Shown piece after piece: positions 24,781 through 35,810 of a stretch of 64,000 nucleotides of DNA (positions are counted from its first letter, which is position 1; each line of letters starts with the position of its first letter). Position numbers and translations under genes: made by a program. Origin of the DNA: Prunella strophiata (Eukaryota > Chordata > Aves > Passeriformes > Prunellidae); NCBI GenBank assembly GCA_036583965.1, contig JAZBQD010000027.1, positions 20,449,001 to 20,513,000 on the forward strand. Reading direction: 5' to 3'. The notes below the pieces were generated by a model. The model was not told the DNA's origin, did not search any database, and saw only the letters and a program-made list of their open reading frames with translations.

Positions 24781-26210
24781 GAGCAAGATTATTTGTGAAA
24801 AGATGATTAAAACAGAACATCATATTCACTGAAATAAACATAAACCTCATATTTAACTCAAAATAGTTATGATTTATGACAACATCAATAACACTAAGTG
24901 CAGCATTAAACTATTCAATAAAAATTATTCTGGTTTTAAAGAGTATTTAAGAGAAAAAAAGCTATATACTAAACAATAAGATTACACCATTTACACAAAT
25001 TACTTCTGTGTTTCATCATAGAAATCATGTCATGCATCAATGTGCATAAGGCATAAGAGCAGGATGATGAAGCAGTCCTAGTAACAGGAAAGAACACTGC
25101 TAGCCATTTGGCAATTCTATCTCAAATAGCCCATTTCCCATTCAGAATTCTGCTCTAGTTCCATTAATGAATATTATATTCATTACAAGACAGAGCTGCA
25201 GCTTCTTGCAAGGGCAAGAATTATCTATAAAAATGTCACTTGTTTATACGAAGCATGTCATCCATTTTCAAATGAAAAATAGTGGAAATACCAGCAACTT
25301 TATATACTTCCAATATAAAACTTCACAACTTTTCACTTTCAAATAGCATTATGTCAATTTTTATATTATAAAAATTAAAGAGTTAAAAAAAATGCTTCTC
25401 TGCCAAGTATTTCTATTTTCCCCTCCAAGTTGTATTATTCAAAGTGCCTCTAAAAAACCCCACAAACCTGTGTCAGATTGATTTATTTATCTTAATTTCT
25501 TTTTACTTTCCTTTTGTTTCAGCAGTCAAGCAAAAAAATCCATTATTTGCCTAGTTCTGCTCTGCTATACTTAATGTTCTCATGGTGCTCTCAGAAGAGA
25601 ACAGAGGACAGCATACCAATCACTTTTGGCAGCACACTGGGTGGTTTGCATGTTTAAATCAGGGACACCTCAGACAGCTTTTGGGTTCACAGAAATCAGT
25701 CATGGCTGACCCACAACTGAGACTGTTCTGTATGCTAAGCATTCATAGCAGCAGTCCTCAAAGGGATAAACTGTCTCATTATGACTGGAGCTGTATTCAG
25801 ATTGGAGACTAAAATATACCAGATCCTTGAGGACCTGCAATGAAAGCTGTAGGTGTTATTCTCAGTATTCAACCTCTTTGGCTCATTTTGCCTAATTCTG
25901 TCCATGAACTTTGAGGTTCTGCAGGTAGCAATGAATACTTATGACCTATATTCAAAATATTTTGACTTGCTATTTGATCCATCTGACATGCCCAGGTGGT
26001 ATTACTGATTGGCTTGTGCTCAATGAGGCTAATAATATTGCTAAGCACTTTTTCCCTCTTTCTATACTTGACTTTTTAGCTCATGTGTTGCACTGATTCC
26101 TTGATTTTACAGAGAACTGGATTAAACTAAAGTCCTGTCATTTAATCTTGTATGTTTGCAACAGAAGATTTCCTCCTTGTCACTTCAAGGCAAGAGCAAG
26201 GCGAGTTGCA

Positions 26211-26237
26211 CCTATCCTTGGGAACTCTAAGGATAGG
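26211..26237. repeat. Perfect 9-bp inverted repeat, 9-nt loop
   Basis: CCTATCCTT (26211-26219) pairs with AAGGATAGG (26229-26237). It is compatible with chance in a window of this size. Confidence 0.65.
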
Positions 26238-27849
26238 AATTTGGAATAACATTGGGGAATATTTCTTCTATGCTCAGCATATCCTGAGACTACTTCAGAT
26301 TTGGACAATGATTCTTCATATTGTAGACTCCTGCTATCAGTTTGTAAATGAGTTCTCTGCATCCCATATTTTATAAGAATATAAATTAATATTTTGTTAG
26401 TTAAATGTGTATAAAAAACCTCATTCTTTAAATTTGACGATTAATATTCAGGAAAGAGCAAACCAACAAGACATAATTCAAATCAACAGTATTTCCAAAG
26501 CAAAATATTTCAAAATGTTAGTCTCCATCATGGTGATAACAGCACAATGAATCCCATCAAAACCTTGAAAATATTTGCTCATAGCAAGCATAGTTTCACC
26601 CTTTTCTGCCTTTTCTTTGTTTTTATTTTTTTCCTTTTACCTTGTTCCTTAATTCGAGATTGGAAATAGGCAGTATTTGCATATTCCATCCCATATAATC
26701 ATGATTTACTTAAACTCTTCCTCAGCTAAAATTATTTACTACAGTTCAGATTCTATGTATACAAAAGTTTTAAGTATAAATCCCATAACTTCCTCAGATA
26801 AGAACTCTAGCATCTAACTCAGCTTTTTCTCAGAAATATAGTAGCCATTAATCATCACACAAAGCACATTTTTGCTCTCCCTAGGCAAAATGATTCTGTA
26901 GCACCACCTAGTGAGATGACATCATTGTCTGTGATGGAATTCTGAATTCTCAATCAATATTGATCTGCCACTTCCACTTTTGGAGAACTGTCACTGGTTT
27001 CAAGATTGTAATTCAAATTCCAACACACAATTCATGATATGCAGTGATGCTAGGGGTAATAGGAACCCTTTTTCCACATTCAGAATGGAACAAGTTCATT
27101 GCCCACTGTGGAGATGGAAGAATACCTTGACCACCTCCTTGCCCTCTTGTTAAGATGTCTGCTTGGAAAACACAGTAGTATCTGCCAGCTCTTGAGCATT
27201 CCCTTCTACCCCTATCTTACTGCACCACTGCTCATTAAAAGCATACTCTGAACTTCCTTCACTTCCAAAGACTGTAAAAGTGACCTCTGTGAAGGCCAAG
27301 AAAACTCCATCATATTCCTGTGAACAAGCAGAGGACTTTAGGAAGAATGTCCAGGATTTGGTAATGAGATCCTTCAAATTCAGTAGCTTTCATCTATTAG
27401 CAACCTAACCTTTCCGTGAAGTCTACACAGAAACTGAAAAGCAGCAAGTTCTGTCATGCCTAAATCCATAGAAAACTTTCTCCTGAACTCCTGTGATGAT
27501 CAGCATGTTGGCATTAGGTATGAAATTTGATTATTCCTCTCTTAGCTTGCATAACTACAAAGTTTTAATAAAAGTCTGAAAATCCTATTTCACCGAAGGT
27601 TGTTTGTTCCAGCCCTCCAACTAAACCTGTGAAAAAGAGGCAGGCATGAGCTGATTTTCAATTGCTTAAGACAGACAGAGTAGGGATGCACCTGTTTAGG
27701 GAAGACATTTAATAAAAAGGGTAAACATAAAATACTCCAAACATTTAAATGATTCTTGTTACCCAGGAACTCCTCGAGAGATCCACAAAATGCAAACTAC
27801 TGGAATACACTGTGAGAACCTGTAATGTCCTCCTTAGGCTGCTTAACAA

Positions 27850-28015
27850 CTAAGAAACATCTTTCTGACAAACAGTGAAACAGGAGTCAAGGGAGTTGGT
27901 GCTGAGCCACCTTGGAGATTTTCATAACTCAGCTGTTCCTGGGGAACCTGACCTAACCTCAGATGTGGTCATGCTTCTCAATGAGGGCTGGGACCTGAGG
28001 AGCTGTGGCCTCACA
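27850..28015 (+). mobile_element. Old CR1 LINE 3'-region remnant
   Basis: The order of phrases follows a CR1 3' region. AAGAAACATCTTTCTGACAA comes first, then a GAAACAGGAGTCAAGGGAG phrase where CR1 has its 'GGAACAGGCTGCCCAGGGAG' block. CACCTTGGAGATTTTCATAA, GGGGAACCTGACCTAA and finally GGGCTGGGACCTGAGGAGCT follow, matching the spacing of the family. The terminal CCTTCCAAC and octamer tail are missing, so the 3' end is lost. Divergence looks high, which suggests an old insertion. The 88-codon open frame at 27875-28141 lies over this remnant and is not a gene. Confidence 0.6.
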
Positions 28016-28229
28016 AAAATGGGTACACACCACTATTCAGTTTCCTGCTTCTCTTTCCCAAATCCCAAAACATCCAAACAGCAGTTCCTGGGAGAGGTAC
28101 AGGAACAGAAATTGATCGCTATGAATGTAGAAACCAAATAATCAAACCTATAGCCATCTTTTAACCTCTGAAAGCCAGCTATGACTTCAGACCAAAGCAG
28201 CATCATGCAGAAACCAAGTGTTAATTGTG

Positions 28230-28300
28230 ACAGGAAAAAGGTTACTTTGTATGACTTTGGGCAAGTCATTCAGTTGCTCTCAGGGGAAATTAACTGCACA
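28230..28300 (+). mobile_element. MIR-like (CORE-SINE) fragment
   Basis: The stretch ATGACTTTGGGCAAGTCATT (28251-28270), followed by CAGTTGCTCTCAGGG, closely follows the MIR core in which a 'TGACCTTGGGCAAGTCACTT' phrase precedes 'AACCTCTCTG'. MIR and related CORE-SINEs are ancient amniote or vertebrate elements and survive in bird genomes only as sparse, short remnants. No A or B box is recognisable upstream, so only the core part is called. Confidence 0.6.
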
Positions 28301-29479
28301 GTATAGAAATTTAAAGTAATCCAGCCCACACCTCACCGCTATATAATGTAATCAATTCTTTAATCAAAAATTCTACATTAACCAAAACTTCTCCTGTATT
28401 TTCTACAAGTGAACTGAAACACATCTTTAAATTAGTTAATTTTACTTGGAAGCAGAGCATGCAGGTGTACACTGAAAAGTCATGAAAAGCACAATGTGAT
28501 CAATTCATCCATCTATTCATGTCATGCTTGGATATTTTCTGCGCTGCTTCTCATTCGAGACCACACATGCCTAGTGCAAACCTCTGCTTTCTTTTTGATG
28601 GATTTCTGACATTCTGATCATCAGTCTATTATCTGGCTGCTTATCAGTCACTTCCTTCAGCTCCCATATTCCCACTGCACAGCTACAAACACCAAACTAT
28701 TTCAGGCTTCAGCCACACACAGAGTTCATCCCTGCACAGTGCTCCCACCCCATCAGCACTGCATGGACTCATTAAGAGCAGCCAGCCCATGAAAGGCTGC
28801 ACAGAATGGTGCTTCCTAACTATACATTCAAGCCTAAGCATTACATATTTTTAGGAACCTTTCCTAGAAAAAAATGAATAAAATATTCCTTATTCATGAC
28901 AGAAAGGAGGATGTGAGTTGATATTTTGGAGCCAGCTAAGCTGTCTTTCTCCAATTTTTCTCCCATCTGCTTAAGAACAGGCAGCTCTTTTAAAAGGGAC
29001 TTTTCTCCATATTTAATTCTCCTCTTCTAATTTTCAATATTTAATGTCATTTCCCTATTTCTACCTCCTCATATAGCATTTATCTCTGTTACAGCTTTAT
29101 CTGTATCTGTACACATTCAAAAATTTTAAAAGTTTCAAATGTGAAGGACCTGGTTACACTTAAATACAATAACAGGTTAATGTTTTCATGTCTTTGGAAT
29201 ACTGGTCTGTTTACTCCAAATACTGGAAAAGAATGAGATACCATTTGCATTTCTTTGTCCCTGATACTATAGAGTTTCTAAGTACAAGTAATGTCTAAAT
29301 ACTTTACCTAATTTCTATTAGCCCTGTGATGCTGAGAGTGATCTGGACAAATACACAAACTCAGAGCTGAACTGCACCAGGTAACTCCCAGCCACTGTAC
29401 ACAGCCCCAGTGCTGTTGTCTTCTCCCTCCCTGAGAGCAGGGAGCATCTGTGCATGGGAGCAAAGGATCATGAAACATC

Positions 29480-29496
29480 AAAAAAAAAAAAAAAAA
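29480..29496. repeat. A homopolymer (17 bp)
   Basis: An uninterrupted run of A in otherwise mixed sequence. Confidence 0.85.
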
Positions 29497-29806
29497 CCAA
29501 CAGAGAAAGCACAGAAAAGTATCTGGGAGGTGATTTTTGGTTTTCAAGCATTAGAAAAGTTGTTCAGATTTTCAGTCTGTTAAAGCTTTTTACTGGATGC
29601 TGCAAGACTATGAGGAAATAGGCTGCAGAAAGTATCCAGAACAAAACACTGAATTACACTTCCTGATGGCACTTCTGGAGACAGCACACTGGGGAAAAGG
29701 GGTGTATTGCAATGACCCAGGAATACATTTCCTATGTTGTTAAAAACCTCTGATTTTGTCATGGTTATTATTTCGTGTGAAATAGGTGAATGAAGTGACC
29801 AGTGTC

Positions 29807-29830
29807 ATGGCATATAATATAATATGCCAT
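29807..29830. repeat. Perfect 9-bp inverted repeat, 6-nt loop
   Basis: ATGGCATAT (29807-29815) pairs with ATATGCCAT (29822-29830) around AATATA. The whole 24-bp segment is nearly a palindrome rich in AT dinucleotides. Confidence 0.7.
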
Positions 29831-32800
29831 TATTTTTGGGCAAAGGATGGGAGACTTCCCTTTCATTAGCATACTTGCTACTCTAACAACCAAGGACTGA
29901 CCTGAGACAAAACTTTTGTCAGAAGCCCAAACACCAGCTGGTGAGAACCCTTTAGAAAAGGGTCCCTGCACATTACCCTTGCTGGGGCAAGCCTTCAGGA
30001 ACAGTTAAGGAGTATCAAGATTTTACTAGGAAACAAAAATACCCCACTCAGTTATGCCAAATACACAAATATGAATGAGCAGGATAAGTGACAGAAACTT
30101 CCACATTTCATCAGCTAGCTTGACAACCTTCTCATTTTCTTCTTGGAGGGCAGCTCTTTGGGACAACCTCCTAGAGCTGGCTGCAGTGCCAGCTGTGGAC
30201 CATAGGGAAGTCCTCCTCCCCAGAAGTTTTCCTACACATTTTCCCAAACCATGACCTGGTTCACACTGGGAGTTGAGCTTAAAGCTCAGATGCTCCTGAG
30301 CAAAGGAAGTTATTCATGATTACACATCTGCTGCTAATAACTCACACATGCTAACCAAAGCTGCCTGACAGTGTGATCAGATAATGTGCTCTGAAGGCAT
30401 TTGAAATGCAATTGACTGTGTCTGGTATTGATAAAACAATTATCACCTTCTAGTAATAACTCATGAGAAAAAATTTATCATTTTCATAAGGTCAGCATAT
30501 TTTGTTCATGGAAGTTAAAAAATAAAAGGGTGAATTGACAGAAAAAGGCATTCTGGTCAGATGCCTCACCAACTGCCACGGGGAAAATTAGCCTCAGGCA
30601 TGATGCTCAAACTGGGTGTTATAATCTGAAGATAAGGTGTCATTTCAGCACCACCCTCCTTCAGAGAGCTGTGGTTACAAAGTGCAAAGCCTAGGGGTAA
30701 TCACTGTGCCCAAGCAGAGCTAACTCACACACACAAACCACTGGCATGTGACCACACAAGTTTGTCAAGGACAGCAGGATGCTATTTACCTGCTGCCCAC
30801 CCCACCTGCACAGGTGAGCCATTTACAGCAACTCTACAACACTCCACTCCCTTTACTATTTTTGGGTTATTAGCTACCCAAATGCATCACAGTGAAACAC
30901 AGAACCTCCACCTTTTGTTCCTGAGAAGCATGATGATGCCATCATTAATTCAATCTGAAAAAGAAACAGAAGAGTAGCAACTATTTATTCACTTTTCCTC
31001 AGCTATTCTAACATTGCTGCTGGCATTTCTGTCACTGCCATTATGTTGCTGTTTTAAGTAGTCTTGCAATCAGATCTGAACCTTACAACCAAGTTCTTAT
31101 CTTTTAACCAGTTTTCTTCTTCCCCAGTAGAAAAGCAAACTGAAGATCTGTCCACAAAGAAAACTGAAAAGCACAGCCAATAACAGTGAGGCTTCCAATT
31201 CCTGATCACTGTCTACAGAGTAATTTTGCTTTACAAATTGGACTATGTTTTTCAAAAAAATAAAAATCTCATCTAGCTGATGATATATGGGGAATTTACC
31301 ATCAGGCTCAAGGCAGTGCCTAGCAACAAAGTGCTCAGAGTACAATAATCACTAATAGTATTTTGTAATAATTTCAGAAGAAAGAGCAAGAATCAAATGG
31401 ATTTGATGCTTCAGTGTAGTGTCAAAACACTTTAGCACAGCAGTCAGGGACTGTGTTATGTTTAAAGTCCCACACCATACATGATTTCCTTATTAAGTCT
31501 CTAGTACAGATTATCCTAAGCATTCTAATGACATTACATTGACTTCACATGATTAGAAACACCCAAACCACCTCACAATCCATTTGGCAATCCCACTGTA
31601 CCAAATTATTCTGCAAACATTCTTTCCCTGATTGGAATCATCTTCCTTGAAATGAACTCATTGTGATGTAGCATGCCCATGTACCTGGTAACACACAGCA
31701 CAGGGAAAACAATGGCTGCTTAAATATCACTCAAATCCTGCAATTAAAATAGATTATATGAATAAAGTATCAATTAGATGTTGATAATAAGAGACTTCAT
31801 GCAATTTTCTTCCCAAAGGATCAGAAGTCAACAGTCACAGTGGATAGTGCAAGGTACATTTGGAAAAGAGAACACCCATAAAAATATAAGTAATCTGAAA
31901 CACATCACATAGGAAACAAGTCAAGCTGTTTGAGCTGTTTCTCATCTACATGAAACAAGCTTTTCTGTCTCATTGAAATTACTGTCACAGTGACTCCCAA
32001 AGGCTTCAACAACAAAACTCTACTTTCTGTTTTTGAAAGCTGTTGTGCATTGGGTGGGTTTTGCAGTTGTGGGGTTTTTTTTGGTTTCCCTATGCCTGCA
32101 AAAAAGAGTTGCTACTGACTACTTTATATTATTTATGTTCCATCTGGTCAATTCTAGGCAGTTCCTGCCACAGAGAAATCACCGGAATTGTCCACCCAGT
32201 ATGTTAATCAACACATTTAAACACATAATTTGTTCTTATAAATTGGGCAATGCACAGCAGGAGCTGACAGAGGGAGTCTCTGGGATAGTCCAATATCAAG
32301 ACCTGCTAATTTTCTTTTTTTCACCAGGTAACTCTTTGCTGGAGCACAGGACAGCCTTTTCAAGTTTTTAAAAAGTGATGCTCAGGTAAAGCTCTGACAG
32401 GGACAGGCTCCACAGGTATAAATTTGACTGAGAGTGTTCCACAGTGGACACTAGTGACAGTGAGAAAGACAAAGGCAGATAAACTAAAGACCAAGTCTCT
32501 CACTGCTGAGGAAAGTGGAATTTTACAAAAAAGACAAGTTACTTGGACAGAAGGTGTTCTTTACAGATTGCCTTACAAATTCCAAATGGCAACGGTAAAT
32601 GAGCTCTCAGCTCCTGTGACACTGCTCAGGCTGAACCAAATGCCACTCTGTCAAACACTGGAGATGCTGCCTCTTGCATTTTACTCTTGCTCTTTAACTT
32701 AATGTTGCTGTCCTAGAGAAAAAATTGTTGACCAGAAGCAAAACCTAAGCGTGTGGGGCAAAGCAGTAAACTGTCAATTAAATAAAGCAAATGCTCCCAT

Positions 32801-35178
32801 GATCAGCTGTACTGTCCAGAAATCAGTTTCATTATTAATGTCTAACTCAAGTATCATATCTATTACTTTAGAGCTAGGCTAAGTTTTCTGCATTAATTGG
32901 AAACAAATACTCAGTGTGAAATGCCATTATTCACCTTTTATGCTCAATTTGCTTACAATCTGGTAGAAGTATAATTTGTTCCTATTATAAACTTATATAT
33001 TCTTTAAATCATTCTCCTGTGGAGTCTTGAAACTGAGATACTGATGGATTTGCATTTAATGCCTTCTCAAGCCTTCCAACCCTGTATTTTTGCACTCTGG
33101 GTTTTTCCTCAATTTAGCTGCCTAAGGATTTTAGAATATGCATAAAAAGCTCCACAATAGTAACTTCTCCACAAATATTTTGATTGCTATTTAAAAGAGG
33201 GAGGGATTTGTTTTTCTCTGTTCCTAATTACTGCATCACTTGACTTATTTTTCAAGCACCTACTTAACAAGGCCAGACTTAATTGAATTGCTCATTAGAA
33301 GACAGATGAACTGTGAAATACAAGCATTTTTATTCTTTCATATCATACTGTTCATTTTCACAGCTCACATCTTGTGAACCACACCTGATTTTACAGGTTT
33401 CTATGCTACAACTGTATGAACACTGCAAATTGCTTGATATTCTAAATAAAGATTAAGACTTTTCAAGACTGTACTGATGGCGATGCATGGAAATCACACT
33501 GGTGCCAAAAGAAGGCCACTTGCTCTCTGAAAAATCAGACAGCTTCAAGATTTCCCTAGATTAACTCTAAATTATGTATTATTACTACAGTTGAGGTGGA
33601 AGGAGAGAAATAATAGTTCTTTTGAAGTCCTTCTATAAATATCTTGCATTTTAGAATCAGAAGACAAAATTAAATGTTCAGGGTTTTCTCTCATTTATAT
33701 CAAATTTTGTATTTGCAAAGTGTAAGATTAGAACAACAGCCAATCTGAGTAAACAGTAATACAGATGAAAGTCTAGTCAAACCTGAGCTCAGAGTGTTCA
33801 TATAAACCAGTTAGCCAGCATCCTTCACAATATTCCTGGCTTATGTATAGCACTGATAGCACAGAGATAACATGATTTAAAAAAATAAATATTGAAATAG
33901 AGGGATCCAGATAATTCCTTCCCACAATTTTAGGTTTCCTGGTAAGTCATCATTATTTTTGTTTGAAACATCTTTCACATTAATTCTTTCTGTTGAGCAT
34001 CTCTTAACTAGGTAATATACACTGTCTCTCTGGTGTCTTTCTGTCAATTTAGTAAATTATGTGGGTGAAGAAGCATTTAATTTTCTGCCCAGAAAAATGA
34101 AGTCATCTGTTAAACTAATACAGGTAGAAAGACTTGAAGCTTGACCAGCCAGGACCATCAATGTTTAAATATATTTTTTCCTTTCTGTAGTCTCCAATTA
34201 GTTTATAAAATGACACTCCTGACAGTTTACTGAAGAACAGACATTTCTAACACAGCAACAAAGGAGAACAGAAAGAATCCAAGTTTAAGGAGTGATAGCT
34301 GGGAGCAGAGACCAGACATGCACGTGAGCATTTCAGTCAAAGATACTCCTACAAGTCTCTCAGCCAAGAAATTGCAAACAGCAGTACAAATTCTAGTTTT
34401 ACACATGCAGGTTCTTCTTAACTATGCCCCTCTCACCTAGAATAGTTTTGAGGAAAGCAACTGGAAACCACTGCAATAAATAGGCCTGGACAGGGCTAAG
34501 ATCCCATTCAAAAAATTACATCCACATCTTGTGATTGAGATGCTCTGAGCACTGAGTCTTTGCTTTCCTTCTGTGGAAAATAAAGGGAACCTTATGAAAG
34601 ACATTGTTATAGGCAGCTGCCAAGGGAAAAAAAAATATTTTCCATTCATTCTTTTAAGGGAAATTAACTGCACTACTTTGCAAAGTGAGTTTGGCCAGAC
34701 AGCCTTCCTGGACATAAAAGACAGCCAAGAGGGTGGAAGTAAGAAAGCAAATCTCTAACTTCTATTTAAAGAACCATGTGAATGTGATTATTGCAAGTAG
34801 AAAACTGATTATTGCAGTAGACAATTGCAAGGCTCTAGAAAGGCTCTATCTAGAAACCTGCAGAAGCCAAGTCTCTCCCAGTCCTCAGCAGATGACATTT
34901 TTACTCGAGTGTAAATCCAAATTTCAAATCTCAGCAAAACACCATTAAGACAGAAGAGATCGATTGTCACCTGATGCAGGAGTACAGATCTTGTACAAAC
35001 TAAGTGCTAAGCTAATGTTAAATGAGGCTGAAAAACCCAAAACATCCTTTCGTGACTAAGTGATGGAGGATGAAGTAGTTCATGACAGGATGTTTAAAAA
35101 TAAAAGAGAATTTCAAAAAGTCAAGTTCACACAGCTGTAACAGTAACACATTGTGCTAAAAAGCATGCTGTGGTATTT

Positions 35179-35193
35179 AAAAAAAAAAAAAAA
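35179..35193. repeat. A homopolymer (15 bp)
   Basis: An uninterrupted run of A about 180 bp upstream of the CR1 fragment and not part of it. Confidence 0.85.
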
Positions 35194-35375
35194 GAACAAC
35201 GTGCACAAACACATTGTTTGCTTTCAGCAGACAGCAAGCCCTTAGAGACTGAAAAACCCCTCTGTGCTTCATGGTATGAAGCCTGAATCAGAGACATCTC
35301 CAACAAGATATGTAGTGTAGAAAGATGATCAGTAAGTTCCTTGACATTCTCTTTCAGAGAGAATAGCAATTGTAG

Positions 35376-35810
35376 TGGAGGAGGCTGGTGAGGGGCTTGG
35401 AACACAAGCCCTGTGAGGAACAGCTGAGGGAGCTGGGGGTGTTCAGCCTGGAGAAAAGGAGACTCAGAGGTGACCTCATCACTCTCTACAGCTCCCTGAA
35501 AAGTGGCTGTAGTCAGGTGGGGGTTGGTCTCTTTCTCCAGGCAACAGATGTCAGAAGGAGAGGACAGTTTCAAGCTGCAACAGGGGAAATATAGGTTGGA
35601 GATTAGGAAGAAGTTTTCCACAGAAAGAGTGATAAAGTATTGGAATGGTCTGCCTGGGGAGGTGGTGGAGTCACCATCCCTGGATGTGTTCAAAAAAACT
35701 GGACGTGGCACTCAGTGCCAAGGTTTAGTTGAGGAGTTTAGTGCATCGGTAGGACTTGATGATCTTGAAGGTCTCTTCCAACCCAGTGATTTTGTGATTC
35801 TGTGATTCTG
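35376..35810 (+). mobile_element. CR1 LINE, 5'-truncated, 3' end preserved
   Basis: About 435 bp of the CR1 3' end. The first part (to about 35594) still reads as the ORF2 C-terminus on the plus strand, with the family-typical [21 protein letters not shown] and KSGC blocks before a stop codon. The 3' untranslated part then follows in family order: GAGATTAGGAAGAAG, GGTCTGCCTGGGGAGGTGG, GAGTCACCATCCCTGGA, GACTTGATGATCTTGAAGGT and TCTTCCAACCCAGTGATT. The end is a run of GTGATTCT octamers, the tail CR1 uses for template recognition. No target duplication is expected for CR1. The element cannot move on its own because endonuclease and reverse transcriptase are missing. The long antisense open frame at 35127-35711 (194 codons) is a shadow of it. 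Confidence 0.92.
35388..35594 (+). pseudogene. CR1 ORF2 C-terminal fragment
   Basis: A 68-codon open frame whose translation matches the conserved C-terminal end of CR1 ORF2 ([19 protein letters not shown]). In complete elements this ORF encodes endonuclease and reverse transcriptase; only the last segment is left here. The frame closes with a TAG inside the GGGGAAATATAGG sequence, about 215 bp before the element end. The apparent start methionine is internal to the original protein. Confidence 0.8.

Larger units (their letters stand above)
24357..27849. other. AT-rich non-coding DNA, no gene seen
   Basis: An A homopolymer lies at 24763-24780 and an inverted repeat at 26211-26237. The short open frames here (up to about 76 codons) have no recognisable features. 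No repeat family was recognised. Confidence 0.55.
28301..35375. other. AT-rich non-coding DNA, no gene seen
   Basis: No recognisable exon, RNA gene or repeat family apart from an A-run (29480-29496), a hairpin (29807-29830) and an A-run (35179-35193). Open frames reach about 112 codons (32033-32371) without recognisable domains. Confidence 0.55.

Noticed and set aside
35127..35711. Longest open frame in the window, 194 codons on the minus strand
   Set aside because: It is antisense to the plus-strand CR1 copy at 35376-35810 over most of its length and starts or ends in ordinary flanking DNA.
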